From positions 372,001 through 436,000 of the forward strand of contig CAVTEI010000007.1 of assembly GCA_963733765.1 (NCBI GenBank): a stretch of DNA of 64,000 nt, written 5' to 3'. This document shows, piece by piece, positions 45,960 through 55,259 of this stretch. Position 1 is the first letter of the stretch; each line of letters opens with the position of its first letter. This stretch comes from DATKAS01 sp963733765 (GTDB lineage Bacteria > Actinomycetota > Acidimicrobiia > Acidimicrobiales > DATKAS01). The notes under the pieces were generated by a model, which did no database searches, was not told where the DNA came from, and saw only the letters and a program-made list of their open reading frames with translations. The translations under genes were made by a program, and so were the position numbers.

Positions 45960-47147
45960 ATGACCGTCGTCGACGCCCGGGCCGGAGCCGACCTCATCGC
46001 GAGGACCCGAGCGCTCATCCCCGAGCTGAGCAGCCGGGCCGAGCAGACCGCGGCCGACCGCCGCGTGCCCATCGAGAACATCCGACTCTTGCAAGGGGCC
46101 GGCTCATTCAAGACGGTCCAGGCCCGGCGTAACGGCGGCTACGGGCTCGGGATGCGCGCCCACCTCGACACGATCTCGGCCCTCGCCGAGGGTTGCGGCT
46201 CGACCGCCTGGGTCGCCGGAGTCGTCCACGCGCACTCGTGGTTGCTGTCGCACTTCCCCGGCGAGGCCCAGGACGACATCTACGGAAGCAATCCGGACGC
46301 CGTCGTCGCCGCGGTGATCGGGCCGCGCGGCAAGGCGACGCGTCGCTCCGACGGCAGCTTCACGCTGACGGGCTTCTGGCCGTTCGCGTCGGGCAACGAA
46401 GTCGCCGATTGGCTCTTGCTCGGCGCAGTGGTGCACGACGAGAGCGGCGCGGTCGTCGACGAAGGCGACTTCGCGGTGCCGGCCTCCATTGTCGAGCGCA
46501 AGGACGACTGGTTCGTCAACGGCCTGACCGGCACAGGCTCGTGCTCGGTGACCGTCGAGAACCTCGAGATCCCCGCGCATCGTTTCCTCTCCCTCCCCGG
46601 GTTGATCATGGGATCGAGCCCGGGAATGGACCTGCACGAAGGATGGACGCACAAATGCGCCCCGGTGCCGGTGCTCGCGCTCGCGCTCACCGGTGGCGCA
46701 GTGGGCATCGCACAACAGGCGCTGCGCGACTTTCCGGCGCTGGTGAAGGGGAAGATCATCGCCTACACCGCGGATGATCAGTACTCCCATCCCCTCACGC
46801 ACATGCAGGCCGCGGAGGCCGCGATGTGCATCCACGAGGGGACGCTCGTCCTCTACAGCTGCGCCGACGAGATCGACGCGGCGGCGAGCGAGGGCCGCGA
46901 GCTCGATCTCCTCACGCGGGCGCGGATGCGCCTCGACTGTGCCGAGGGGGTACGGCGCTGCCTCGACGGGGTCGAGGTCCTGTTTCACGCGAGCGGCTCG
47001 TCGGGCATCCGCCTCACGAGCCCTCTCACGCGCGCTGTCGCCGACCTCCGCGCCATCAATCAGCACGGATTGCTGAACCTCGAGATGAACCGCGAGCTCT
47101 ACGGCCGAGTGCTGCTCGGGCTCGAGCAGAACACGCCCCTCATCTGA
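45960..47147 (+). CDS. Acyl-CoA dehydrogenase-fold flavin monooxygenase (HsaA/HpaB-C2 type)
   Basis: A 395-residue enzyme of the class D flavin-dependent monooxygenase branch, related to HsaA and p-hydroxyphenylacetate hydroxylase C2. Signs are RRNGGYGLGMRAHLDTISALAEGCGSTAWVAG, the FASGNEVADWLLLGA strand and the helical C terminus SSGIRLTSPLTRAVADLRAINQH. Such enzymes hydroxylate phenols with reduced flavin from a separate reductase; no reductase gene is adjacent. The start has GGGGAGGA upstream. It could produce hydroquinone or another diphenol for the neighbouring operon, but this is inference. Confidence 0.85.
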   Translation: MTVVDARAGADLIARTRALIPELSSRAEQTAADRRVPIENIRLLQGAGSFKTVQARRNGGYGLGMRAHLDTISALAEGCGSTAWVAGVVHAHSWLLSHFPGEAQDDIYGSNPDAVVAAVIGPRGKATRRSDGSFTLTGFWPFASGNEVADWLLLGAVVHDESGAVVDEGDFAVPASIVERKDDWFVNGLTGTGSCSVTVENLEIPAHRFLSLPGLIMGSSPGMDLHEGWTHKCAPVPVLALALTGGAVGIAQQALRDFPALVKGKIIAYTADDQYSHPLTHMQAAEAAMCIHEGTLVLYSCADEIDAAASEGRELDLLTRARMRLDCAEGVRRCLDGVEVLFHASGSSGIRLTSPLTRAVADLRAINQHGLLNLEMNRELYGRVLLGLEQNTPLI

Positions 47148-47153
47148 GCTGGG

Positions 47154-47867
47154 TCACCTGACCGCGGCGATGCGTCGATCGGCGTCGTCGGCGAGGTCGT
47201 GCAGCGCCCGACGGCAATCGCCGGTGAAGACCGGGCCGTGCATGAGAGCCAGCGTCGCGGCGTCGAGCGCGGCCAGGCCGCGGATGATCGAGCCGGTCGC
47301 TGGATGGAGCGACATCGACGCGAACGCGTCTTCCGCCTCGATCGCAGGACCGACGATGTCGTCGGTGGTCGCCGGTGCGTAGTTGCCATACTGGCTGAAG
47401 AGGTCGCCGCAGAACAGCGTGCGCGTCGCATGGTCGAACAGAACCCCCGCCTCCCACGCGTGAGGGACGTGCGGCGTGTCGATCCACTCGAGCTGATGTC
47501 CCCCGGTCTCGAGCTTCGCGCCCGGCGTAAGGGCGAGGGGAGGGCGGTCGGCCAGGTCGCCGATGCTCACCATGCATCCGATCGCACCCTGCACGACCGT
47601 CGCGTCGGGCGCGGCGGCGAGCCACTCGTTCATCGAGCCGCACTCGTCGGCCTCGACGTGGCCGAACCCGATCCACCGCAATGAGTGAAGGGGAATCAGA
47701 TGCGCCACAGCGGCGGAGACATCGGGGAACAAGCCCCGCATGCCGGTGTGGAAGAGCAGCGGTTCGTCGCCGGTGACCAAGTACTGGTTCACCGCGAAGT
47801 CCATGTCCGGCAGATATGTCATGAGCTGATAGATGCCGTCGCCGACCTCGGCAATCCGCGTCTCCAT
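47154..47867 (-). CDS. Metallo-beta-lactamase-fold diiron protein (ODP/flavodiiron type)
   Basis: A 237-residue MBL-fold protein. The first metal motif is HVEADECGSMNEW (His-x-Glu-x-Asp), as in flavodiiron/ODP proteins rather than HxHxDH hydrolases. Later ligands are in HVPHAWEAG, FCGDLFSQYG and the C-terminal HGP. This predicts a diiron site for oxygen or NO chemistry or sensing; no flavodoxin domain is attached. ATG 47867 overlaps the methyltransferase stop by one base, so the two genes form an operon. Confidence 0.87.
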   Translation of the reverse strand: METRIAEVGDGIYQLMTYLPDMDFAVNQYLVTGDEPLLFHTGMRGLFPDVSAAVAHLIPLHSLRWIGFGHVEADECGSMNEWLAAAPDATVVQGAIGCMVSIGDLADRPPLALTPGAKLETGGHQLEWIDTPHVPHAWEAGVLFDHATRTLFCGDLFSQYGNYAPATTDDIVGPAIEAEDAFASMSLHPATGSIIRGLAALDAATLALMHGPVFTGDCRRALHDLADDADRRIAAVR

Positions 47868-48712
47868 CAGCGAGCCTCGCCGTTCGTTGCTTCGATGAGC
47901 CACGCCGAGCTCGCGAGGAGCACGCCATCTGGCGTCTCATTCGCCTCGAGCACCTTCCGGAGCGCCGCCAGCGCGGCCGTCCGTGTGTCCTCGTCCAGAT
48001 CGTGGGTCAGCCCGCGAGTGATGCCGAAGGTCGCCAAGAACGAGTAGGCGTCGTCCGCATCGCGCCCGAAGCACATCGGCTCGTCGACCCCGGAGAAGCG
48101 AACCTTGCGGTACCCCGCCGCCTCGAGACGCCCTCTCGCGATGTCCGGATCGGCGAGACTGAACGGGCCTTGCACTCCGGGCGGAGGCGTCGGCAGATCG
48201 CGCCCGGCAGCGAGGGCACTGCGGATCTCGACGAGCCATGCGTTCTCCAACAGGTCTCGCCACGCGAGCATCGCGAGGGACCCACCAGGCCGCAGCCCTC
48301 GGCGGATGTTGGCGAACGCCGCGACCGGATCAGCAAAGAACATCCCGCCGAAGCTGCTGGTGGCAACGTCGTACGCCGACTCGACGAAGGGATGCACCTG
48401 CGCGTCGACCTGCTCGAAGTGCACGTGATCGAGTCCCTCAGCGGCCGCGACGGAACGTGCGCGGGCGAGCATGCGCGACGAGAGATCGACGCCGAGCACA
48501 GATCCCTCGGTGGCGATTCGACCGGCTTCGATGCTCATGACCCCTGTGCCACACCCGATGTCGAGCACGGTGCTGTGCGCCCCGAGATCCAGGGCGGCGA
48601 GCAGTGTCCGCCCATACGTGGCATTGGTCGCCTCGTACCGCTCGGCGTTGTCGGCCCAGTGGTCGCCTTCAGGCCCGTCCCAGAGCGCCAGCATCTCCGC
48701 GTTCGCCGACAT
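47867..48712 (-). CDS. SAM-dependent class I methyltransferase
   Basis: A 281-residue methyltransferase. The SAM-binding motif I is VLDIGCGTGVMSIEAG, followed by GVDLSSRMLARARS and VHFEQVDAQ, the standard class I pattern. The LW.GPEGDHWADNAERY start is typical of small-molecule methyltransferases. ATG 48712 gives the family start. It is divergent from the PadR gene with 49 bases between starts and a palindrome in the gap, so PadR probably controls it. The methyl acceptor is unknown. Confidence 0.9.
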   Translation of the reverse strand: MSANAEMLALWDGPEGDHWADNAERYEATNATYGRTLLAALDLGAHSTVLDIGCGTGVMSIEAGRIATEGSVLGVDLSSRMLARARSVAAAEGLDHVHFEQVDAQVHPFVESAYDVATSSFGGMFFADPVAAFANIRRGLRPGGSLAMLAWRDLLENAWLVEIRSALAAGRDLPTPPPGVQGPFSLADPDIARGRLEAAGYRKVRFSGVDEPMCFGRDADDAYSFLATFGITRGLTHDLDEDTRTAALAALRKVLEANETPDGVLLASSAWLIEATNGEAR

Positions 48713-48739
48713 GACCGCCTCCTTGTCGCGAGCAACGTA

Positions 48740-48756
48740 TACTCTATTTTGGAGTA
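48740..48756. promoter_or_regulatory. Candidate PadR operator palindrome
   Basis: TACTC-N7-GAGTA is a perfect 5+5 inverted repeat in the 49-base gap between the methyltransferase and PadR starts. The surrounding AT-rich sequence stands out in this GC-rich window. PadR regulators typically bind AT-rich palindromes in such divergent gaps. Confidence 0.5.
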
Positions 48757-48761
48757 AATCA

Positions 48762-49427
48762 ATGGCCAACGACCTCACGACCACCTCGTACGCCATCCTC
48801 GGGCTGCTCTCGCTTCGAAGCTGGACGAGCTATGAGCTCGCCGAGCAGATGCAACGCGCCCTTGGGCTCTTCTGGCCGCGCGCGGAGAGCGGCATCTACC
48901 GCGAACCGAAGAAGCTCGAGGAGCACGGGCTGGCCCGCAGCACGACGGAGTATGTCGGCGAGCGAGCGCGTACTCGCTACACCATCACGGCCAAAGGGCG
49001 GCGGGCGCTTGCCGACTGGGTTCCGACGACGGGCAGAGGGCCTGTCGTCGAGTTCGAGCAGCTCGTCAAGGTCTTCTTCGCCGAGCAAGCGACGAAGGCC
49101 GATCTGCTTGCGACGCTCAATGGCGTGCGTGCGTGGGTCGAGGACCAAGCGGTTGCGACGGCCGGCATCCCGGACGAGTACCTCGAGGGACGCGGCGGGT
49201 ATCCCGCGCGGTTGCCATGGCTCATCCTCGCCGGGAAGTTCCTCGACGACGTGCAGCAGCTGGTCGACCGATGGGCGGCGTGGGCGACGGAGGTCGTCGA
49301 GTCGTGGCCGGACGACCTCACGCGGGCGGAGCCGGACCTCGAAGCGCTACGAAGCATGGCGGACCACCAAGAGGCGCTGCTCGCTCGCGTCCAGGCGCGC
49401 TCAGAGGACGTCAGCCAACAGCCGTGA
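48762..49427 (+). CDS. PadR-family transcriptional regulator
   Basis: A 221-residue PadR regulator. The winged-helix domain is at the start (TTTSYAILGLLSLRSWTSYELAEQM, then SGIYREPKKLEEHGLARS and RTRYTITAKGRRALADW). The C-terminal Vir/PadR dimerisation helices are longer than minimal PadR, matching subfamily 2. ATG 48762 is chosen. It is divergent from the methyltransferase-MBL operon and convergent with the VOC gene, whose end it overlaps by 17 bases. Confidence 0.92.
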   Translation: MANDLTTTSYAILGLLSLRSWTSYELAEQMQRALGLFWPRAESGIYREPKKLEEHGLARSTTEYVGERARTRYTITAKGRRALADWVPTTGRGPVVEFEQLVKVFFAEQATKADLLATLNGVRAWVEDQAVATAGIPDEYLEGRGGYPARLPWLILAGKFLDDVQQLVDRWAAWATEVVESWPDDLTRAEPDLEALRSMADHQEALLARVQARSEDVSQQP

Positions 49428-50337
49428 TCGCGGCTTCGATCTCGGCGAGGTCGCTCGGCTCGACGAAGTCGCGCGGCACGGGCGGGCCCCACGCGTACAG
49501 CGCCTTGTCCGGCTCCCACTGGCGCGCTTCCCACTCGGCGGCCGCCGGGATCTGGTCGAGGTCGGCGAAGTACTCCGCGTAGTTCCCCGCGGGGTCGCGG
49601 AAGTACCAGAAGAGGTTCGATCCGAGGAAGTGTCGGCCGAGCCCCCATACGTTGCGGGTCGGGTCGGTCGCGAGCAGATTGTGGGCTCCCTTGCCGATCT
49701 CGTCGAGGTCGTTCACCTGCCACGAGGAATGGTGGAAGAACGGCACCGGTGAGCTGATGAGGCCGACGTTGTGATGGTCCTCGGAGCAGCGGAGGAAGGC
49801 GATGATGCCGGGCGAGCTGTCGGTGAGCTTGAACCCGAGCACGTCGGTGAGAAATCCCATGCTCGCGTCGAGGTCCGGCGTCGTGTACAGGACATGACCC
49901 AACCGCCGCGGCTGCGCCGGCCCGACGTCGAAGATCGCCGGCGCCCGCTCCCCCGGACGGGGCGTGTTCCCCGGCGAGTTCATCAGCGGACTCTCATGCG
50001 GCTTCGAGTGGATCGGCTCACGCACAGTGACGCGGGCCCGGATGCCGACTACCGGCTCGGCGAGCGAGATCCCGCCATCAACTTCGTCGGTGACGTCGAC
50101 GCCGGTTCGTGACGCTGCGGCCCTCACGCGCTCCACGTCGTCGGGGTCGGCTGCGCTGAGCGCGAACTCGACGAGCTGACGGTAGGGACGCTCGACGATC
50201 CGCAGCTGCTCTCCACCGTCGGCGGACGCGAACACTCCCGGACTCGTCTCGGCCAACCCGAACTGCTCGTAGAACGCACGCGTCTCGTCGACCCGAGGAA
50301 CTCCGAGCGTCATCTCGGCCAAGCCCTGCAGCGCCAT
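49411..50337 (-). CDS. Two-domain VOC protein, extradiol-dioxygenase-like
   Basis: A 308-residue vicinal-oxygen-chelate protein with two VOC modules. The second has the likely metal ligands His in RLGHVLYTTPDLD, His in EDHHNVGLI and Glu in DPAGNYAEYFAD, the His-His-Glu pattern of catechol 2,3-dioxygenases. The first module (LGVPRVDETRAFYEQFGL) looks non-catalytic. The start ATG 50337 has GGAGGG 6 bases upstream. It may act in meta-cleavage of a catechol, linking it to the aromatic genes to its left; the substrate is unknown. Confidence 0.87.
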   Translation of the reverse strand: MALQGLAEMTLGVPRVDETRAFYEQFGLAETSPGVFASADGGEQLRIVERPYRQLVEFALSAADPDDVERVRAAASRTGVDVTDEVDGGISLAEPVVGIRARVTVREPIHSKPHESPLMNSPGNTPRPGERAPAIFDVGPAQPRRLGHVLYTTPDLDASMGFLTDVLGFKLTDSSPGIIAFLRCSEDHHNVGLISSPVPFFHHSSWQVNDLDEIGKGAHNLLATDPTRNVWGLGRHFLGSNLFWYFRDPAGNYAEYFADLDQIPAAAEWEARQWEPDKALYAWGPPVPRDFVEPSDLAEIEAAITAVG

Positions 50338-50357
50338 TGCGGCCCTCCTTCGACGGA

Positions 50358-50380
50358 GTGTTTGTGCGCTATGTAAACAC
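50358..50380. promoter_or_regulatory. Inverted repeat between VOC and ABC-importer starts
   Basis: GTGTTT-N11-AAACAC (50358-50380) is a perfect 6+6 inverted repeat in the 116-base gap between the divergent VOC and substrate-binding-protein genes. It is a plausible operator; no regulator is assigned. Confidence 0.4.
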
Positions 50381-50453
50381 GGTTTCGATATCGCTTCAGA
50401 ATGATGAATGTGTGGTTCAATGCGGCGACTCGGGACCACAAGGGGGAGAGTGG

Positions 50454-51882
50454 ATGGACGAGAACGAGAGCGGGTCCGCGCGACCGATCTACACCCGCCG
50501 CCGCGTGCTGATCGTCGGGAGCGGCGCGGCCATGGCTGCGGTCCTCGCAGCGTGTGGTGGAGACGACAGCGAGGCATCGAGCACGACAGGCGGCGGTGCG
50601 GGCACGACGGGCGGAGCCGGAACGACAGGGGCTGGCACCACCGCGGCAGCCGGGGGGGCAGGCGCCAACGCCGCGGTATTCGGCGGTGGTGGCGGTGACG
50701 GCACGATCAAGATCGGGTTCACCGCGCCGCTCACCGGTCCGCTCGCGGGCTTCGGCGCAGCGAACGAATACATCCTCGCCGGCATCAACGAGCTCATCGC
50801 CGACGGCCTGATGATCGGGGATCAGTCGTACACCGTCGAGATCATCGAGCGTGACGTGGAGTCGAACTCGGACACCGCCGCGACTCGGGCGAGCGAGCTG
50901 ATTCTCGACGACGGCGTCGACATGATGCTCGCGATCGCCACACCCGAGATGATCAACCCGGTCGCCGACCAGTGCGAGGCCAACGGTGTGCCGTGCCTCT
51001 CGACACTCGCTCCTTGGCAGCCCTACTTCTTCCCGCGTGGCGGGGATCCTGCGGTCGGGTTCGAGTGGACGTATCACTTCTTCTGGGGCGCCGAGCAGCT
51101 CGTCGGCGTCTTCGTCGAGATCTGGGATGCCTCGGAGACGAACAAGGTGGTCGGCCTCCTGTGCCCGAACGATCCCGACGGCAACGCGCTCGCCGACCCC
51201 GACACAGGCTTTCCTGCCGGTGCCGCGGCGGCTGGTTACACGGTCGTCGATCCCGGACGGTTCCAGGTGCTGTCCGACGACTTCTCGGCGATCATCGGTC
51301 AGTTCAAGGAGGAGAACGTCGAGGTCGTCGTCGGCATCCCGCTGCCTCCAGACTTCGCCACGTTCTGGACGCAAGCCGCGCAGCAGGATTTCCATCCCGA
51401 AGGTCGTGACGATGGCGAAGGCGATCCTGTTCCCCGAGGCGGTCGAAGCGCTCGGAGATCTCGGCAACGGCCTCGCGACCGAGATCTGGTGGACACCGGG
51501 CCATCCGTTCACGAGCTCGCTCACTGGCGTCAGCGCGCAGGAGCTCGCCGACGAGTACACCGCATCCACGGGCAACCAGTGGACGCAGTTCCTCGGCTTC
51601 GCTCACGCGCTGTTCGAGGAGGCCTTCGACGTGCTCGCTCGCGCGGGGAGCACCGACAAGGCCGCGATCGCGGCGGCTGCCGGGGCCACCACCCTCGACA
51701 CGATCGTCGGACCGTTGCAATACGGCACCGAGGGGCTCCCGAAGAACATCTCCAAGACGTCGCTCGTGGGTGGCCAATGGCAGGAGACCGACGGCGGAGA
51801 GTTCGAGTTCGATCTCGTCGTCACCAACAACAAGCTCTCGCCGGAGATCCCCTTGACCGGCGACCTCCAGCCACTCGCCTAG
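50454..51882 (+). CDS. Branched-chain-type ABC transporter substrate-binding lipoprotein (one frameshift)
   Basis: The intact protein would be about 475 residues, of the LivJ/UrtA-like type I periplasmic-binding fold. A Tat-like lipoprotein signal (RRRVLIVGSGAAM ... LAACGGD) precedes a Gly/Thr/Ala-rich linker and the domain start KIGFTAPLTGPLAGFGAANE. The frame breaks at a CCC at 51396-51398; dropping one C joins QQDFHP to KVVTMAKAILFPEAV and runs to TAG 51882. The span is one base over a multiple of three. It heads an operon with livG, livF-livH, livM and a thiolase. Confidence 0.87.
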
Positions 51883-51892
51883 ACCACTCCTC

Positions 51893-52636
51893 GTGGCGAC
51901 TCTGCTCGAGGTCGTCGACATCTCCAAGCGGTTCGGCGGCGTCCACGTCATCGAGGATTTCAACGTTCCATGTTGCCGAGGGAGAAGCCCTCGGCATCGT
52001 GGGACCGAACGGTGCGGGCAAGACGACGCTGCTGAACCTGATCGCCGGCGACCTGCGTCCCGACCGCGGCACGATCCTCCTCGAGGGCGTCGACATCACG
52101 CGGCAGCCCGCGCACACACGGTGTCGGCGGGGCATCGGACGCACGTCCCAGATCCCCAGGCCGTTCGAGGGCCTCACGGTGTTCGAGAACGTGCTGATCG
52201 GCAGCACGTTCGGCGCAGGTGGGCGGGTCTTGGGGACGGCCGACGCGGCCGCCGTCGACGCGCTCGAGACGACGGGCATGGCGGACAAGGCAAACGTGGT
52301 CGCGGGCACATTGACCTTGCTCCAACGCAAGCGGCTCGAGCTGGCGCGAGCGCTGGCGACGCAACCGAACGTGCTCCTGCTCGACGAGATCGCCGGCGGG
52401 CTCACCGAGGCGGAGATCCTCGAGCTCGTCGACGCTCATCGAGAGGCATCCGCTCAACCGGCGTGGCGATCGTCTGGATCGAGCACATCGTCCACGCGTT
52501 GCTCCGCGTGGTCGACCGGATGATGGCGATGAACACCGGACGCAAGCTGATCGAGGGAGATCCCCATGAAGTGATGTCCTCTTCCGCGGTCCGGGCGGTG
52601 TACCTCGGCGAGGAGTTCGGCGAGGTCGCGCCGTGA
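51893..52636 (+). CDS. livG: Branched-chain-type ABC transporter ATPase LivG (two compensating frameshifts)
   Basis: About 247 residues. The start VVDISKRFGGVHVIEDFNV, Walker A GPNGAGKTTLL, the LivG-type GIGRTSQIPRPFEGLTVFENV, Walker B VLLLDEIAGGLTEAE and the switch His in IVWIEHIVHALL are all there but in alternating frames. One extra base lies at CC 51968-51969 and one base is missing near 52446, so the total stays a multiple of three. The usual signature is replaced by LTLLQRKRLELARAL, which is normal for LivG. GTG 51893 starts 10 bases after the binding-protein stop. Confidence 0.87.
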   Translation: MATLLEVVDISKRFGGVHVIEDFNVPCCRGRSPRHRGTERCGQDDAAEPDRRRPASRPRHDPPRGRRHHAAARAHTVSAGHRTHVPDPQAVRGPHGVRERADRQHVRRRWAGLGDGRRGRRRRARDDGHGGQGKRGRGHIDLAPTQAARAGASAGDATERAPARRDRRRAHRGGDPRARRRSSRGIRSTGVAIVWIEHIVHALLRVVDRMMAMNTGRKLIEGDPHEVMSSSAVRAVYLGEEFGEVAP

Positions 52637-54231
52637 GCGACACGCTGCTCGACATCGAGGCACTCGAGGTGTCCTACGGCGACTTCCAGGCTCTCTTCGG
52701 GATCGACCTCCACGTCGCCCCCGCAGAGACGGTGTCGATCATCGGGGCGAACGGTGCCGGCAAGTCGACGCTGCTCAAGACGATCGTCGGTCTCGTGCCG
52801 ATCGGGTCGGGGACGATCACTTACGCCGGCACGTCCCTGGCCGCGTTGTCCGCCCCGCGGCGCGTCGAGCAGGGGATCTCACTGGTGCCCGAGGGGCGGC
52901 GGATCTTCCCGTCGTTGACGGTGGAGGAGAACCTGGCAGTCGGGTCGTTCTCGAAGCGGAAGGGACCTTGGGACAGGAAGCGAGTGGTCGGCGCCTTCCC
53001 GCTGCTCGGCCCGTTGCTCAAGCGCAACAGCGCGGCACTGTCGGGTGGCGAGCAGCAGGCGCTCGCCATCGGCCGCGCGCTCATGTCGAACCCGGATCTC
53101 GTCCTCCTCGACGAGGTGTCGCTCGGCCTGGCGCCGATCGTCGTGAAGCAGGTGTACCAAGCGATCCCGGCGATCAAGGAGCAAGGAACGACGGTCCTGC
53201 TCGTCGAGCAGGACGTGAACCAGGCGCTCGCGGTTGCCGATCGGTTCTACTGCCTGCTCGAAGGCCGGGTGTCGCTGGCCGGGCTGCCCACCGACGTCAG
53301 CAAGGAGCAGATCACCGAGGGCTACTTCGGCCTCGATCGGGGGCACGCGCAAAGCGACATCGTGATCTGGGCCAACGCGATCGTGCAGGGCATCTTGCTC
53401 GGCGGCCTCTACGCGCTCTTCGCGACCGGTCTCTCGCTGGCGTTCGGCGCCATGCGATTCGTGAACCTCGCGCACGGCGATCTCGCAATCCTCGCGGCGT
53501 TCGTGATGCTGTCGCTCTCGAGCACGATGAGCATCAATCCGCTGTACGCGCTGGTGTTCGTCATCCCGCTCGCATTCGGGACCGGCTACGTGCTGCAACG
53601 GGTGATCTTCGACCGCGTGATCGGCGTCGACCCCGCGTTTCAGATCGTCGCGACGTTCGGTCTCGCCATCGTCATCCAGCAGGGGCTCTATCAGCACTAC
53701 ACCGCCGACACCCGCGGGCTCGACGTAGGCGCTCTCGAGACATCGAGCATCAAGGTGAACGACACGATCAGCATCGGATGGCTTCCCCTGATCACGCTCC
53801 TCTGCGCGATTGCGGTGCTCGCCGGCCTCGCGCTGTTCATGAAGCGCACGCGCCTCGGCCGGGCGTTTCGCGCCACGTCCGACGATCCGGATGCCGCGCG
53901 GATCATGGGCATCCACGTGGAACGCATCTTCGCGGTGGCCATGGCGCTCGCTGTCGCGACCGTGGCCCTCGCCGGGGTGTTGGCGGGGGCTCGCTCCTCG
54001 TTCGACCCATTCCTCGGACCGCAACGGCTGATCTTCGCGTTCGAGGCGGTCGTGATCGGCGGCCTCGGGTCGCTGTGGGGCACGCTGATCGGCGCCATCA
54101 TCCTCGGCGTCTCCCAGTCGATCGGCCGGCAGATCGATCCGCAGTGGGGCGAGCTCGCAGGCCACCTCGTGTTCCTGACGGTGCTCGTGTTCCGGCCGAC
54201 GGGCCTCTTCGGGAAGGGACAGCTCCGTTGA
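52633..54231 (+). CDS. livF: LivF ATPase fused in frame to LivH permease (fusion may be an artefact)
   Basis: A 532-residue open frame. Residues 1-240 are a LivF ATPase (Walker A GANGAGKST, signature LSGGEQQALAIGRAL, Walker B LVLLDEVSLGLAP, LLVEQDVNQAL). Residues 244-532 are a LivH-type permease (GLYALFATGLSLAFGAMRFVNLAHGD). The join lies at a G5 run, 53339-53343. Removing one G ends LivF at a TGA at 53363-53365, exactly overlapping a GTG at 53362 that starts LivH (289 residues). GTGA overlaps are usual in this operon, so two separate genes are more likely than a real fusion. Confidence 0.88.
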   Translation: MSDTLLDIEALEVSYGDFQALFGIDLHVAPAETVSIIGANGAGKSTLLKTIVGLVPIGSGTITYAGTSLAALSAPRRVEQGISLVPEGRRIFPSLTVEENLAVGSFSKRKGPWDRKRVVGAFPLLGPLLKRNSAALSGGEQQALAIGRALMSNPDLVLLDEVSLGLAPIVVKQVYQAIPAIKEQGTTVLLVEQDVNQALAVADRFYCLLEGRVSLAGLPTDVSKEQITEGYFGLDRGHAQSDIVIWANAIVQGILLGGLYALFATGLSLAFGAMRFVNLAHGDLAILAAFVMLSLSSTMSINPLYALVFVIPLAFGTGYVLQRVIFDRVIGVDPAFQIVATFGLAIVIQQGLYQHYTADTRGLDVGALETSSIKVNDTISIGWLPLITLLCAIAVLAGLALFMKRTRLGRAFRATSDDPDAARIMGIHVERIFAVAMALAVATVALAGVLAGARSSFDPFLGPQRLIFAFEAVVIGGLGSLWGTLIGAIILGVSQSIGRQIDPQWGELAGHLVFLTVLVFRPTGLFGKGQLR

Positions 54232-55259
54232 GCGACTTCCGCGTGATCCGCGGGTCGGCGGCCAGCCGCACGTTCGGCGTCGTCGCGGTCGTGGTCGTCG
54301 GCGTGATGGCGCTGATGCCCTCGTGGGGCGATGCATCACTGCAACGCAAGATGGTCGAGCTCTTGACTCTCTTGTCGCTCGCGCAGATGTGGAACCTGCT
54401 CGCGGGGTTCGCCGGCGTGGTCTCCGTGGGCCAGCAGGCGTTCGTCGGTCTCGGCGCCTACTCGATGGTCGCGCTCGTCAACGTCCACAACCAGAACCTG
54501 TACATCTCGGTGCCGATCAGCGCGCTGATCACCGCGCTGATCGCGATACCCCTCGGCTTCGTGGCGTTCCGGCTTCGCGGCAGCTACTTCGCGATCGGCA
54601 CGTGGGTGCTCGCAGAGATGATCAGCCTCATCGTCATCCAGCAAACGGCGTTGGGAGCCGGCAACGGCGTGTCGCTCGATGTCGCGGGCTACGACCTGCA
54701 GGCGCGGCAGGACGCGACCTACTGGCTCGCGCTGATCGCAGGAGTCGGCTCGGTGCTGCTCGCCTATCTGATCTTGCGATCGCGGCTCGGTCTCCAGATG
54801 CAGGCGATCCGTGACAACGAAGCCGGAGCGCGCGGGCTCGGTGCGAACGTGTACCGCACTCGCTTCATCATCTGGGTCGTCGCCGCGTTCTGGACCGCGT
54901 TCGTGGGTGCGGTCTTCTACATGTCACAGCTGCGTGTGCAGCCCAGAGAGGCCTTCAGCGTGGTGCAGTGGACTGCGCCGATCATCTTCATCGTGGTGAT
55001 CGGCGGCATCGGCACACTCGAGGGCCCGATCATCGGCGCGATCCTCTACTACTTCCTCCGCGAGTACTTCAACGACCAGGAGACCGCGTATCTGATCGGG
55101 AGCGGTGTCGTCGCAATGGTGGTGGCGCTGTGGCTGCAGCCTGGGCTCTGGGGCAAGGCGCGAAGGTGGATCGGAGCGGATCTGTTCCCGCTTCGCCGAC
55201 GACTCGTGCGCCAAACGCCGGAAGAGCAGGACCGCCCGAAGGACCATGTCGTAACGTGA
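54228..55259 (+). CDS. livM: Branched-chain-type ABC transporter permease LivM
   Basis: A 343-residue polytopic permease with about nine hydrophobic helices. The family core LLAGFAGVVSVGQQAFVGLGAY and the FRLRGSYFAIGTWVLAE and GGIGTLEGPIIGA segments identify it as LivM, partner of LivH. TTG 54228 overlaps the previous stop (TTGA), with AAGGGA about 9 bases upstream; GTG 54243 is an alternative. The charged C-terminal tail (about 25 residues) is longer than usual. The thiolase GTG overlaps its stop. Confidence 0.92.
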   Translation: MSDFRVIRGSAASRTFGVVAVVVVGVMALMPSWGDASLQRKMVELLTLLSLAQMWNLLAGFAGVVSVGQQAFVGLGAYSMVALVNVHNQNLYISVPISALITALIAIPLGFVAFRLRGSYFAIGTWVLAEMISLIVIQQTALGAGNGVSLDVAGYDLQARQDATYWLALIAGVGSVLLAYLILRSRLGLQMQAIRDNEAGARGLGANVYRTRFIIWVVAAFWTAFVGAVFYMSQLRVQPREAFSVVQWTAPIIFIVVIGGIGTLEGPIIGAILYYFLREYFNDQETAYLIGSGVVAMVVALWLQPGLWGKARRWIGADLFPLRRRLVRQTPEEQDRPKDHVVT

